Assembly (NCBI GenBank): GCA_017503105.1
Contig: JAFVTS010000028.1
Location: 1-64,000, forward strand
Length of the DNA: 64,000 nt
Direction: 5' to 3'
Source of the DNA: Clostridia bacterium
Lineage (GTDB): Bacteria; Bacillota; Clostridia; Oscillospirales; CAG-272
The notes below the pieces were generated by a model. That model worked only from the letters and a program-made list of their open reading frames with translations. It searched no databases and was not told the DNA's origin. Positions 32,767-41,159 of this stretch are shown one piece after another. Every line of letters starts with the position of its first letter. Within the stretch, counting starts at the first letter, position 1. The position numbers and the translations under genes were made by a program.

Positions 32767-33528
32767 ATGACTGTTAAAGAGCTTTACGAAGTATTTGAGG
32801 CGCGCATTCCCGCAGAGCTTCGCGAGGAATGGGATAACGACGGACTTATGTGTTGCCCCGACTCATCAGCGGAGGTTGAGCGCGTTTTCGTTGCCCTTGA
32901 CGTGACGGAAGAGATCGTCGACTACGCGATAGAAAGAGGCTTCGACCTTATAGTTTCGCACCACCCCCTCATCTTCAAGCCGATAGGTGCCGTAAACGAA
33001 TACGAAAACGTCGGCAGAAAGCTCATAAAGCTCATCGGCAGCGGAATCAGCGTGTTTTCCTTCCATACGAGAGCCGACAAGGTGGCAGGAGGGGTCAACG
33101 ATATGCTCTCCGACGCTCTCGGCTTTACGGACACGGAGCCGTTTGGCGAGGGGATGATGGGCAGAATAGGCGAGCTTGAAGAGGAGATGAGCATTGACGA
33201 CTTTGCCTTTAAGGTGAAGGTGGCGCTCGGTGCCGACTCGGTCGCTTATTCCGACGGCTATAACGCGGTAAAGCGCGTGGCTATGCTCGGAGGTGACGGC
33301 AAGAGCTTTGTAAAGGACGCGATCGAGGCGGGCGCTGACACTTACGTTTCGGGAACTATCGGCTACAATATGATGGAAGAGGCGGCCGAGCTCGGAATAA
33401 ATCTCATTGAAGCGGGACACTACTCCACCGAATGTGCCGTGACCGAATTCTTCACGAGCGTGATAAACCACGCAGACCCCGATATTTACGTCGAGAGCAT
33501 TGACTCCAATATGATAAAGGTGATATAA
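32767..33528 (+). CDS. Nif3-like dinuclear metal centre protein
   Basis: NIF3/YqfO family (annotated as GTP cyclohydrolase I type 2 homologue), 253 residues, without the extra PII-like insert found in some Firmicutes. Metal-binding residues appear in SHHP (64-67), HTRAD (100-104) and GHYSTE near residue 220. It starts 15 nt after trmK; GCGAGGAG is the likely ribosome binding site. The exact function of the family is unsettled. Confidence 0.92.
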   Translation: MTVKELYEVFEARIPAELREEWDNDGLMCCPDSSAEVERVFVALDVTEEIVDYAIERGFDLIVSHHPLIFKPIGAVNEYENVGRKLIKLIGSGISVFSFHTRADKVAGGVNDMLSDALGFTDTEPFGEGMMGRIGELEEEMSIDDFAFKVKVALGADSVAYSDGYNAVKRVAMLGGDGKSFVKDAIEAGADTYVSGTIGYNMMEEAAELGINLIEAGHYSTECAVTEFFTSVINHADPDIYVESIDSNMIKVI

Positions 33529-33600
33529 AGGGGCGATGATGATCTGCGCCGCAGGGCGAGAGTTTGGCTCCCGCCTATACCGTTATTATTTTATACCATA

Positions 33601-33641
33601 AAAAAAGAACCAAGTCCGCGGCGTAGGACTTGGTTCTTTTT
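33601..33641. terminator. bidirectional terminator
   Basis: AAGAACCAAGTCC (33605-33617) pairs perfectly with GGACTTGGTTCTT (33625-33637), with A and T tracts on both sides. It serves nif3 (plus) and the exonuclease (minus). Confidence 0.93.
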
Positions 33642-34608
33642 ATTCGCCCTTGGGCATACTTTTTCTTCCGCGAGATTTGCCGCGGTAGATCTTGCGTCTG
33701 ATATTAGAGCGTTCAAGCCCCTTTTTATATTCCTCGACCTCCTCGGGCGAGGCGGGCTTCATCATACGGCGTGCGCGCCAGGTGTCGTTGAAGTTCTTAT
33801 GAAGCTTAAGTATCTCAAAAATATCGCCGTCGTTTTTGCATTCGAAATAGAAGGTGTATCTCTGCCCCTTGGAATGGAGGGTCTTGCCCTTTTGAGAAAG
33901 CGGCTTTCCGCAGATCGGGCAATCGGGCGCCTTTACCATATCGTCATCAAGCATTTCGTTGATGGTAACGTAGCCGTCATCTCCCGCGTCGGCATCGCCG
34001 ATAACGCTGTCGGAGAGGTATTCGCCGCGATTTTCGTTATATCTTTTCACACCGCCGTCAACGTCAAGACGCTCCGCTACGAGAGCCGTGAAATACGCAT
34101 CGTTCAGCGCGTCGTGCGCAGGGAGATTCTGCGGGATCCCGAAATACTCCATAACGTATTCAAGCGAGCGCTGCTTCGATGACTGCTCGACCTCGGTGGC
34201 ATAAATGCGCTGAAGATCGTAAACGCTGTCAAGCCACGAATGCTCGATTCCGTGCGCGTGGAAATTCTCCCTTAGCATAGGAACGTCATCAGGTCCCCAG
34301 GTGAGAAAGGCAAAATCCTTGCCGCACCACTTCTTGAAGCGCTGCGCCGCCTCTGTGAGGGATATTCCCATATCCATCTGCTCTTGAGTTATACCCGTAA
34401 GAGCGGAGACGTGTCTGTGGAGCTTTTTATAAAACTTCGGCTTTACTATCACCTGATAAGAGCCGCAGGGCTTCAGGTTCTTGTCAAGCTTTACCGCGCC
34501 TATTTGAATGACCTCGCCGCGCAGACGGCACGAGAGCTGCTTTTGGACGGCAAGCGCCTTTTGCGCGTATGCCTGATTCCACTCGAGGTCAAGTGTTATA
34601 TACGTCAC
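33640..34608 (-). CDS. DEDDh 3'-5' exonuclease family protein
   Basis: 322 residues. An N-terminal RNase T/DnaQ-like exonuclease domain (about 1-180) shows DEDDh residues: D7 and E9 in LDLEWN, D107/D108 in WGPDDVPML, and H165...D170 in AHDALND. The insertions resemble the KapD/ERI-1 exonuclease group. The C-terminal part has a zinc-ribbon-like CPICGKPL and a strongly basic tail, suggesting nucleic-acid binding. The start is GTG with AAGGA about 10 nt upstream. The promoter lies 107 bp upstream, leaving a 100-nt leader with a palindrome. The substrate (RNA or DNA) is not determinable. Confidence 0.85.
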   Translation of the reverse strand: MTYITLDLEWNQAYAQKALAVQKQLSCRLRGEVIQIGAVKLDKNLKPCGSYQVIVKPKFYKKLHRHVSALTGITQEQMDMGISLTEAAQRFKKWCGKDFAFLTWGPDDVPMLRENFHAHGIEHSWLDSVYDLQRIYATEVEQSSKQRSLEYVMEYFGIPQNLPAHDALNDAYFTALVAERLDVDGGVKRYNENRGEYLSDSVIGDADAGDDGYVTINEMLDDDMVKAPDCPICGKPLSQKGKTLHSKGQRYTFYFECKNDGDIFEILKLHKNFNDTWRARRMMKPASPEEVEEYKKGLERSNIRRKIYRGKSRGRKSMPKGE

Positions 34609-34638
34609 TTTTATACGGTCCTTACGTTTTATTTATAT

Positions 34639-34652
34639 ACGTATCAATACGT
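34639..34652 (-). promoter_or_regulatory. palindrome in the exonuclease leader
   Basis: ACGTATCAATACGT: 6-bp arms around a 2-bp centre, 31 bp upstream of the start codon and downstream of the promoter. It is a possible operator or mRNA hairpin. Confidence 0.25.
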
Positions 34653-34714
34653 CGATTTACGTCAAGATAAACGAGAGGTGCCAAAAAGCGCTTTTGCTTT
34701 TCGTCACACTATTT

Positions 34715-34743
34715 ATTATACCATCAATAAGGTTAAAAGTCAA
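34715..34743 (-). promoter_or_regulatory. promoter of the exonuclease gene
   Basis: On the minus strand TTGACT (34738-34743) and TATAAT (34715-34720), 17-bp spacer. Predicted start near 34708. Confidence 0.8.
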
Positions 34744-34804
34744 GTGCGGAGGTATAAGTTGCCTTATTTTATTCTCGGGCTGAAAAAGCACACGAGCCTA
34801 TGGC

Positions 34805-34846
34805 TATAAAAAATGCTTTCCTTTTTGAGAAAAGCATTTTTTATAT
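34805..34846. terminator. terminator after the M14 operon
   Basis: AAAAAATGCTTT (34808-34819) and AAAGCATTTTTT (34831-34842) form a 12-bp stem rich in A/T at its base. It is downstream of the leftward carboxypeptidase genes. Confidence 0.75.
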
Positions 34847-34867
34847 TTAAAATAAGCAAGTTCTCAC

Positions 34868-35923
34868 TTATTTCGCGTACTTATCCGACGCCCACTCGCA
34901 CAGCGCTTCCATCATTAGCATATGAGAGAGGTATATCTGATCGTTATTGAATATCAGCTTTCCGTGGTCGCAAAGCCCTTGATTTGACTCAAAGGTGATG
35001 CAAGGCGCACCGCAGCAATGATGCATCGCCGAGATAAGATTGAAGGATGCGGGAGTTTCAGCATCCTCCCCCGCCCTGCTTTCAAGACCCGCGCCGAGCT
35101 TTTCAAATCCGACAAGACCTGCCGCCTCGTACTTAGGACGGATGTACTTCGCCATCTCTATCATCTCACGCTTGGAGTTGCCCGATGCGTATTCAAGATT
35201 CGTAAAGAGCGGCGGACAGTTGCTGCCGCCGTGGCAAAGCACTGCAACGTCGGGAGCGTATTCCGCGCAGACGTCAAGGACGTTCTGCGTTTCGTTCGCG
35301 TTATGACCGAAGAAATTGTCGTGCATCATATTAACGCCGTCGTCGTTGAAGTAACCGCCAAGGTAAGCGACGTGGTCCTTGATGGGATGAACCTGCTTGC
35401 ACTCGGGCCAGCCGCAGAGCTCGCCGTTTTTCCAGATTCCCTGATTGTAATATCTGAGGTCGTAGAAGGTGTGACCCACGAAATTGTCGAACGGAATGTG
35501 GCTTCTGCCGTCGGGGTTGCACATAGGGGTGAGGATGAGATGCACCTTTTCCGCCGCGGAGAGAAGCTTGTCGTTCTTATTGCCTGCGAGATCTACGCCC
35601 GTTTCAAGAAGGCTGATGAGGTTCATTATTGCAACGGTACCCTCGAACTCACCGCCGTGGATACAGCCCGCAAAATATACCGTCGGAACGTAGTCTGCGC
35701 CGCGCTTATCTGCGTAGCAGTTGAAATCCTTACCGCCGAGGGCGCTCGAAAGATTCGCCTTACGGGGCGGAAGATTGCTCTTGCCGTACTCGACCATATA
35801 AATAGGTCTTCCACCTGCGGAGGGAAGAAGCTCCTTTACGGTGCCACGCTTTACCTTTTTAATTCCTTCGTTTACAAGCTCAACGCTGCCGTGCCAATAA
35901 ATCGGAAGTGCCGCTTCTGCCAT
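34868..35923 (-). CDS. M14 family zinc carboxypeptidase-like (copy 3)
   Basis: 351 residues, zinc metallopeptidase of the M14 fold. Zinc ligands H89 and E92 in IHGGEFE and H231 in LCHGG; NPDGR at 136-140 supplies the substrate-binding Arg; the catalytic Glu is E312 in TFESNQG. There is no signal peptide, so it acts in the cytoplasm. It is the last of three tandem paralogues, 11 nt after the second, and very close to it in DNA. Possible roles are trimming of peptides or of peptide-bearing cell-wall fragments; the family also includes DAP-specific peptidases and deacylases. Substrate unknown. Confidence 0.85.
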   Translation of the reverse strand: MAEAALPIYWHGSVELVNEGIKKVKRGTVKELLPSAGGRPIYMVEYGKSNLPPRKANLSSALGGKDFNCYADKRGADYVPTVYFAGCIHGGEFEGTVAIMNLISLLETGVDLAGNKNDKLLSAAEKVHLILTPMCNPDGRSHIPFDNFVGHTFYDLRYYNQGIWKNGELCGWPECKQVHPIKDHVAYLGGYFNDDGVNMMHDNFFGHNANETQNVLDVCAEYAPDVAVLCHGGSNCPPLFTNLEYASGNSKREMIEMAKYIRPKYEAAGLVGFEKLGAGLESRAGEDAETPASFNLISAMHHCCGAPCITFESNQGLCDHGKLIFNNDQIYLSHMLMMEALCEWASDKYAK

Positions 35924-35934
35924 TGTTTTTCTCC

Positions 35935-36990
35935 TTATTTTCCAAACTTAGAGAGTGCCCACTCACAAAGAGCCTCTATCATAAGCATATGCGAAAGGTA
36001 GATCTCGTCGTTGTTAAGAACGTAACTGTTCTCTTTTATAAGACCCTGGTTAGACTCAAACGTGATACAAGGCGCACCGCAGCAGTGATGCATTGCCGAG
36101 ATGAGGTTGAAGGATGCGGGACGCTCAGCGTCCTCGCCTCTGCGATTTTCAAATCTGTCGCCAATGTTTTCAAATCCGCGAAGCTCGGTAGAGTCGTACT
36201 TCGAACGAACGAGCGTTGCTATCTCCGTCATCGCGCGCTTCGCGTTGCCCGACGCATATTCAAGGGGCGTAAAATGCGGAGCAGAATTGTCACCGCCGTG
36301 GCAGAGCACCGCAATGTCGGGAGCGTATTCCGAGCAGACGTCAAGGACGTTCTGCGTTTCGTTTGCGTTATGACCGAAGAAATTGTCGTGCATCATATTA
36401 ACGCCGTCATCGTTGAAATAACCGCCAAGGTAAGCGACGTGGTCCTTGATGGGATGAATCTGCTTGCACTCGGGCCAGCCGCAGAGCTCACCGTTCTTCC
36501 AGATTCCCTGATTGTAATATCTGAGGTCGTAGAAGGTGTGACCCACGAAATTGTCGAACGGAATGTGGCTTCTGCCGTCGGGGTTGCACATAGGGGTGAG
36601 CACGAGATGAACGCGCTCGGCAAGGCTCTTAAGCTTGTCGTTCTTGTTGCCCGCGAGGTCTACGCCCGTTTCAAGAAGGCTGATAAGGTTCATTATTGCA
36701 ACGGTACCCTCGAACTCGCCGCCGTGGATACAGCCTGCTATGTACACGGTGGGAACGTAGTCCGCGCCGCGCTTGTCTGCGTAGCAGTTGAAGTCTTTTC
36801 CGCCGAGGGCGCTCGAAAGATTCGCCTTGCGGGGCGGAAGATTGCTCGTGCCGTACTCGACCATATAAATAGGTCTGCCGCCCGCGGAGGGAAGAAGCTC
36901 CTTTACGGTGCCCTTTTTAATTTTCTTGAGATCCTCGTTTACGGCATCGACGCTGCCGTGCCAATAGATTGGAAGTGCTGCTTCTGACAT
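35935..36990 (-). CDS. M14 family zinc carboxypeptidase-like (copy 2)
   Basis: 351 residues with the same active site as copy 3: IHGGEFE, NPDGR, LCHGGDN and TFESNQG. In the central part (about 36390-36610) the DNA differs from copy 3 at only a handful of positions, so the duplication is recent or kept alike by gene conversion. Differences concentrate in the C-terminal third (residues about 236-290), which lines the substrate pocket in M14 enzymes. Middle gene of the three-gene operon. RBS AAGGAG precedes ATG. Confidence 0.85.
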   Translation of the reverse strand: MSEAALPIYWHGSVDAVNEDLKKIKKGTVKELLPSAGGRPIYMVEYGTSNLPPRKANLSSALGGKDFNCYADKRGADYVPTVYIAGCIHGGEFEGTVAIMNLISLLETGVDLAGNKNDKLKSLAERVHLVLTPMCNPDGRSHIPFDNFVGHTFYDLRYYNQGIWKNGELCGWPECKQIHPIKDHVAYLGGYFNDDGVNMMHDNFFGHNANETQNVLDVCSEYAPDIAVLCHGGDNSAPHFTPLEYASGNAKRAMTEIATLVRSKYDSTELRGFENIGDRFENRRGEDAERPASFNLISAMHHCCGAPCITFESNQGLIKENSYVLNNDEIYLSHMLMIEALCEWALSKFGK

Positions 36991-37007
36991 TTTATTTTTC
37001 TCCTTAA

Positions 37008-38084
37008 TTATTTATTAGACTTTGCCGCTCTCGCCGCCGCGCTCTTATTATCAAGAGTCCACCTAAGCGCAACTTCCATAAAGAGCATATGGCAGCGGTA
37101 TATTTCATCGTTGTTAAGACAATAGCTGTTCGGCTTGACAAGACCCTGATTAGATTCATAAGTAACGCAGGGCTCGCCGCAGGTGTTGAACATTGCCGAG
37201 GTGAGAGTGAACGGAGGAAGGCCCGTGTCCTCACCGCCTGACTTTGCAAACGCCTCGCTGATGGTAAAGATGAAGCCCTCTTTTGCGAAAGCCTCGGTAG
37301 TGAGATTCGCGACCTCCGTCATCTGACGGCGCGCCTCTGCCGTAATATAGCTTACGGGGAAGAAATGGTTTCTCGAATTGTCACCGCCGTGGAAGAGCAC
37401 GCTGAAATCGGGTGCGTAATCTCTCGTTACCTCAAGGACGTTCTTCACCTCGTTACAGGGGTTCATGAAATAATCGTCGTGCATCATATTTACGCCGTCG
37501 TCGTTAAAGTAACCGCCAAGGTAGCTTACGTACTCCTTGATGGGATGACGCGTCTTGCATCCGGGCCAACCGCAGAGCTCGCCGTTCTTCCAAGCGCCTT
37601 GGTTATAATAACGGAGATCCTCGAAGGTGTGACCCACGAAATTATCAAACGGAATGTGGCTTCTGCCGTCGGGATTGCACATAGGCATAAGTATGAGATG
37701 GAGCTTTTCTGCTACGGAAAGAAGCGCGTCGTTAGGCTTTCCCGCAAGGTCGACGCCCGTTTCAAGAAGGCTGATGAGATTCATTATTCCGACAGTACCC
37801 TCAAACTCGCCGCCGTGGATACAGCCCGCAAGAAATACGGTAGGTACGTAATCCGCGCCCGTCTTGTCAGCGTAACAGTTATAATCCCTCGCTCCGAGGG
37901 CGCTGGAAAGCGACGCTAAGGACTTGGGAAGAGTGTTTTTGCCATACTCGACCATATAAATGGGTCTGCCGCCCGCCGACGGACGAAGCTCCTTTACGGT
38001 GCCCTTCTTCACCTTTTTAAGGTCCTCATTGACGGCATCGACGCTTCCGTGCCAATATACGGGGAGCTCTATGATTTCCTGCAT
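37008..38084 (-). CDS. M14 family zinc carboxypeptidase-like (copy 1)
   Basis: 358 residues, first gene of the triplet and the most diverged. Ligands are conserved (IHGGEFE, NPDGR, LFHGGDN, TYESNQG). It has an extended, Ala/Lys-rich C-terminus. It sits 17 nt ahead of copy 2 behind the only promoter found. AAAAGGAG precedes ATG. As with its paralogues the protein is cytoplasmic and the substrate unknown. Confidence 0.85.
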   Translation of the reverse strand: MQEIIELPVYWHGSVDAVNEDLKKVKKGTVKELRPSAGGRPIYMVEYGKNTLPKSLASLSSALGARDYNCYADKTGADYVPTVFLAGCIHGGEFEGTVGIMNLISLLETGVDLAGKPNDALLSVAEKLHLILMPMCNPDGRSHIPFDNFVGHTFEDLRYYNQGAWKNGELCGWPGCKTRHPIKEYVSYLGGYFNDDGVNMMHDDYFMNPCNEVKNVLEVTRDYAPDFSVLFHGGDNSRNHFFPVSYITAEARRQMTEVANLTTEAFAKEGFIFTISEAFAKSGGEDTGLPPFTLTSAMFNTCGEPCVTYESNQGLVKPNSYCLNNDEIYRCHMLFMEVALRWTLDNKSAAARAAKSNK

Positions 38085-38123
38085 AAAAAGTCTCCTTTTT
38101 TCTTTTTTTAATCAACTATACCT

Positions 38124-38152
38124 ATTTTATCACAAGAGTGCCCGTTTTGCAA
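38124..38152 (-). promoter_or_regulatory. promoter of the M14 triplet
   Basis: On the minus strand TTGCAA (38147-38152) and TAAAAT (38124-38129), 17-bp spacer, 39 bp before the start codon. Confidence 0.65.
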
Positions 38153-38264
38153 TAGATATTTTAGATTTTTTATAAAATGATAAAATAAGTAAGTAATATA
38201 ACAAAAAGCAGGGTGACGCTTACTTTTAAACCGCGGCGTTTTGTTTCTTTCTTCCGATTTTATC

Positions 38265-38293
38265 TTGAAAAATGAATAAATAAGTGTTATAAT
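38265..38293 (+). promoter_or_regulatory. promoter of ncRNA copy A
   Basis: TTGAAA (38265-38270), 17-bp spacer, TATAAT (38288-38293). The predicted start falls at the base of the outer helix. Confidence 0.8.
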
Positions 38294-38297
38294 ATAA

Positions 38298-38479
38298 GTG
38301 CCACACTAATTGAATAAAAACATCTTATGGGCGCATTGCGCCTTTTTTAGGGTGTACTATATCTTTTGGTAGATATACCATATCGCAAATATCCCCCTCA
38401 AAGGATGTTTTATTAGTGTGGCAACTATGCGAGAGGTATTCTGCGGTGTCATCTCACTCTGGGGTGGCACCTTATTTTT
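38298..38479 (+). ncRNA. candidate structured ncRNA, copy A
   Basis: About 180 nt. Helices: P1 GCCACACTAAT/ATTAGTGTGGC (38300-38310, 38412-38422); P2 AAAACATC/GATGTTTT (38317-38324, 38404-38411); P3 GGCGC-ATT-GCGCC (38330-38342); P4 AGGG/CCCT (38349-38352, 38395-38398); P5 TATATC/GATATA (38358-38363, 38372-38377). A linker ACTATGCGAGAGGTATTCTG follows, then a terminator GGTGTCATCTC/GGGGTGGCACC (38445-38455, 38461-38471) with T run. No shared ORF exists with copy B. No co-directional gene lies downstream, so it is probably trans-acting rather than a riboswitch. Family unknown. Confidence 0.8.
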
Positions 38480-38557
38480 GCGAGATTGCTTCCGAAATTT
38501 ATGAGCCTTATAATTGCATAATCGTTAAGCAAAAAAGTTTTTTCTTCCGATTTTATC

Positions 38558-38586
38558 TTGAAAAATGAATAAATAAGTGTTATAAT
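38558..38586 (+). promoter_or_regulatory. promoter of ncRNA copy B
   Basis: TTGAAA (38558-38563), 17-bp spacer, TATAAT (38581-38586); identical to the copy A promoter including the spacer. Confidence 0.8.
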
Positions 38587-38590
38587 ATAA

Positions 38591-38775
38591 GTGCCACATC
38601 ATTTTAATACAAATAACCTACGCAAGGGTGTATTATACCCTTTTTTAGCCATACTATTTCGGTAGAAATACGTTATCGCAATAATCGGCTGAAAAGTAGG
38701 TTATTATATGGTGTGGCAACTATGCGAGAGGTATTCTGCGGTGTCATCTCGCTCTGGGGTGGCACCTTATTTTTT
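38591..38775 (+). ncRNA. candidate structured ncRNA, copy B
   Basis: About 185 nt with the same architecture as copy A but different bases in the helices. P1 GCCACATCAT/ATGGTGTGGC (38593-38602, 38708-38717); P2 AATAACCTA/TAGGTTATT (38612-38620, 38697-38705); P3 GGGTGT-ATT-ATACCC (38626-38640); P4 AGCC/GGCT (38647-38650, 38687-38690); P5 TATTTC-GGTA-GAAATA (38655-38670). The linker and terminator are as in A (38740-38775). Helix pairing is retained while sequence changes, the mark of a selected RNA structure. Confidence 0.8.
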
Positions 38776-38940
38776 GCGAGATTGCTTCCGAAATTTATGA
38801 GCCTTATAATTGCATAATCGTTAAGCAAAAAAGTTTTTTCTTTTGAATTTATCTTGAAAATAAAGCATATAAATACGCAGAACAAAAAAAGCACGCAAAT
38901 ATCGTGAACCTTTGGAAATAAAGACCTATATATTGGTAAA

Positions 38941-38976
38941 CAAAAAGCACTGAAGAAAAATCTTCAGTGCTTTTTT
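38941..38976. terminator. terminator of the ribosomal superoperon
   Basis: AAGCACTGAAGA (38945-38956) pairs with TCTTCAGTGCTT (38961-38972), with A and T tracts on both sides. It lies 35 nt after the rplQ stop. Confidence 0.92.
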
Positions 38977-39010
38977 ACGGTGATTATCACCGATTCGGTT
39001 CAAAAGCAAA

Positions 39011-39382
39011 TTACTTGCTCTCTTCGGTTCCCTTTGCTGCGGGTGCTGCAGAAACGAGCTTTACGATTGCCATTTCCGCACCGTCTCCGCGACGGGGACC
39101 CATCTTATAAACCTGAGTATATCCGCCGTTTACGTCTGCATATGCAGGAGCGATAACGGTGAAGAGCTTCTTCGCTACGTCTTCCTTCGTGATATAAGCA
39201 AGCGCTGCGCGGTAAGCCGCGAGATCACCCTTCTTACCGATAGTGATCATCTCGTCAACCTTTGCGGAAACTTCCTGCGCTCTGGTATATGTTGTTTCAA
39301 TCTTGCCGTTTTCAAGAAGAAGGGTTACCATGCCTCTGAGCATAGCCTTACGCTGAGCTGTGGTTCTACCAAGCTTTCTCAT
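39011..39382 (-). CDS. rplQ: 50S ribosomal protein L17
   Basis: 123 residues, starting [18 protein letters not shown] as in bacterial L17, ending in an Ala/Lys tail. It lies at the subunit base near the tunnel exit. Last gene of the alpha operon, 21 nt after rpoA, before a strong terminator. Confidence 0.97.
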   Translation of the reverse strand: MRKLGRTTAQRKAMLRGMVTLLLENGKIETTYTRAQEVSAKVDEMITIGKKGDLAAYRAALAYITKEDVAKKLFTVIAPAYADVNGGYTQVYKMGPRRGDGAEMAIVKLVSAAPAAKGTEESK

Positions 39383-39403
39383 TTGTATGTGTTCCTCCTT
39401 AAA

Positions 39404-40381
39404 TTATTCTTCGTCACGCTTAAGGGCGAGTCCGAGAGAGCTGAGCTTCTGGATCACCTCTTCAAGTGACTTGTGTCCGAGGTTACGAACCTTTATCATA
39501 TCTTCCTCGGTGCGGTTGATCAGATCTTCGACCGTGTCGATGCCGGCGCGCTTCAAGCAGTTGAAGCTACGGACAGACAGATCAAGTTCCTCAATGGTCA
39601 TCTCCAGGACTTTTTCCTTCTTTACCTCGGGTCTGTCTACGAGAATTTCTCTGTTCTTCGCGTCGTCAGACATATCGATAAAGAGCTTGAGGTGCTCGTT
39701 GAGAACCTTGGCGGCGAGTGAGACCGCTTCCTTGGCTTCTATTGTTCCGTTCGTAAGAACTCTCATTGTGAGCTTATCAAAGTCGGTAATGTTACCAACA
39801 CGGGTATTTTCTACGTTATATAAAACCTTGTAGATAGGTGTGAATATAGAATCGACGAAAATAAGTCCGATAGGTGCTCCGACGTTTGCTTCCGCGTTTG
39901 CGAGGTAGTTCTGCTTATTGACCTCGGAGGGGACGTAGCCACGGCCCTGGTCAAAAGTGATCTCCATATAGAAACGCGCGTTTTCACTTACCGTGCAGAT
40001 GTGGTGATCGGGATTAAGGATCGTAAGATCTGCGTCGGGAGTGATATCTCCTGCGGTAACGTTGCGGGGACCTGTTACGTCGATCACGACGGTCTTGGGC
40101 TCCTCGCACTCAAGCTTTACGATAATACCCTTTACGTTAAGAACGATCTCGGGAACGTCTTCCTTTACACCGCTGCAAGCGGAAATCTCGTGAAGAACAC
40201 CGTCAATCTTAACGCTGGTAGCCGCATAACCGGGGAGAGTGGAAAGGAGAACTCTGCGAAGAGAGTTTCCGAGGGTGATACCGTAGCCTCTTACAAGGGG
40301 CTCAGCCACGAAGACTGCTTCGCTTCCGTCCTCGGAGATTTCCGTTGCCGTAATGTTGAACTTCTCCATTGCGTTCATCAT
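39404..40381 (-). CDS. rpoA: RNA polymerase alpha subunit
   Basis: 325 residues. The N-terminal dimerisation domain (about 1-235) has [17 protein letters not shown] linker is followed by the C-terminal domain (about 255-315) with [23 protein letters not shown] and [11 protein letters not shown], which binds UP elements and activators. AGGAGG lies 10 nt before the first of two ATGs. It follows rpsD after an unusually long 129-nt gap and precedes rplQ by 21 nt. Confidence 0.98.
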   Translation of the reverse strand: MMNAMEKFNITATEISEDGSEAVFVAEPLVRGYGITLGNSLRRVLLSTLPGYAATSVKIDGVLHEISACSGVKEDVPEIVLNVKGIIVKLECEEPKTVVIDVTGPRNVTAGDITPDADLTILNPDHHICTVSENARFYMEITFDQGRGYVPSEVNKQNYLANAEANVGAPIGLIFVDSIFTPIYKVLYNVENTRVGNITDFDKLTMRVLTNGTIEAKEAVSLAAKVLNEHLKLFIDMSDDAKNREILVDRPEVKKEKVLEMTIEELDLSVRSFNCLKRAGIDTVEDLINRTEEDMIKVRNLGHKSLEEVIQKLSSLGLALKRDEE

Positions 40382-40510
40382 AATATAAATTCCTCCTGTA
40401 AATAGTTTTTTTATGCTTCTCCCATTCAGAGAGACAAACTTGTAACTGATACTTTGCGAAGAATATGAAAGCCTCGGCTCTCAATATTCTTTCGCGCGGC
40501 ATCGGAGGGA
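40382..40510 (-). other. 129-nt intercistronic gap rpsD-rpoA with hairpin
   Basis: No gene. On the minus strand AGAATATTGAGAGCC and GGCTTTCATATTCT (about 40462-40492) form an imperfect hairpin without a T run. It may be a processing or autoregulatory site. Confidence 0.4.
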
Positions 40511-41137
40511 TTACTTGGAATAAAGTTCGACAATGAGCTGCTCTTCGAACTCGAAGTCAATGTCTTCTCTCTCGGGAAGAGCAACAACGCGAGTCTGTGC
40601 GTTTGCAGCGTCATTTTCAAGCCACTTAGGAGTAGCGGTGGTAGCCATAGCCTCGATGAGAGCCTTGATCTTCTCGCTTTCCTTGCTTGTTTCCTTTACG
40701 GCGATAACGTCACCTGCCTTAACGAGGATAGAGGGAATGTTAACCTTCTTACCGTTAAGAGTGAAGTGAGCGTGAAGAACGAGCTGACGAGCTTCCTTTC
40801 TGGATGCAGCCATACCCATTCTGAATACTACGTTGTCAAGGCGTCTTTCAAGAAGGCTGAGAAGGTTGGCACCGGTGATGCCCTCCATCTTTTCTGCCAT
40901 TTCATAATAGTGCTTGAACTGACCCTCGAGAACGCCGTAATAACGTCTTGCCTTCTGCTTCTCACGAAGCTGCTTGCCGTATTCTCCGACCTTCTTACGT
41001 GCCGCGCCGTGCTGACCGGGAGCTGTGCTTCTGTGGTCAAATGCGCACTTGCCGTTGGTGCAACGCTCGCCCTTGAGGTAGAGCTTGCAGCCCTCGCGAC
41101 GGCACATCTTACAGTTAGGACCTGTATATCTTGCCAT
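40511..41137 (-). CDS. rpsD: 30S ribosomal protein S4
   Basis: 208 residues, primary 16S rRNA-binding protein with a C-terminal S4 domain (about 97-160; [20 protein letters not shown]). The N-terminus has four cysteines, C9, C12, C26 and C31, the zinc-binding (C+) form of S4. In many Firmicutes S4 is zinc-free and encoded elsewhere; here it is the alpha-operon copy. Confidence 0.97.
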   Translation of the reverse strand: MARYTGPNCKMCRREGCKLYLKGERCTNGKCAFDHRSTAPGQHGAARKKVGEYGKQLREKQKARRYYGVLEGQFKHYYEMAEKMEGITGANLLSLLERRLDNVVFRMGMAASRKEARQLVLHAHFTLNGKKVNIPSILVKAGDVIAVKETSKESEKIKALIEAMATTATPKWLENDAANAQTRVVALPEREDIDFEFEEQLIVELYSK

Positions 41138-41159
41138 TTTTCATTTACCTCCCTTAAGA

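Larger units (their letters stand above)
38248..38836 (+). repeat. tandem duplication, two 293-bp units
   Basis: Unit 1 (38248-38540) and unit 2 (38541-38836) are near-identical in the promoter block and in the 3' block from ACTATGCGAGAGG through AAGCAAAAAAGTTTT, but differ strongly in the middle. A third, degenerate promoter-like start follows at about 38838-38880 (TTGAAA at 38854-38859) and then breaks off. Each unit carries one RNA gene. Confidence 0.85.

Noticed and set aside
35018-36987. Long plus-strand ORFs (35018-36001, 35908-36987) that look like a repeated gene pair
   Set aside because: They are mirror images of the duplicated M14 genes; the repetition reflects the real genes on the minus strand.
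38298-38775. Copies A/B considered as 6S RNA, tmRNA or SRP RNA
   Set aside because: 6S is a single long rod with a central bubble, whereas these are branched; no tRNA-like ends or tag ORF for tmRNA; no SRP GNAR-loop motif.
38248-38836. Tandem 293-bp repeat considered as a CRISPR array
   Set aside because: Only two long units with promoters and terminators, no 25-40-bp repeats with unique spacers, no cas genes.
38673-38894. 73-residue minus-strand ORF over ncRNA copy B
   Set aside because: Not conserved in copy A, no ribosome site, and it crosses the RNA terminator.
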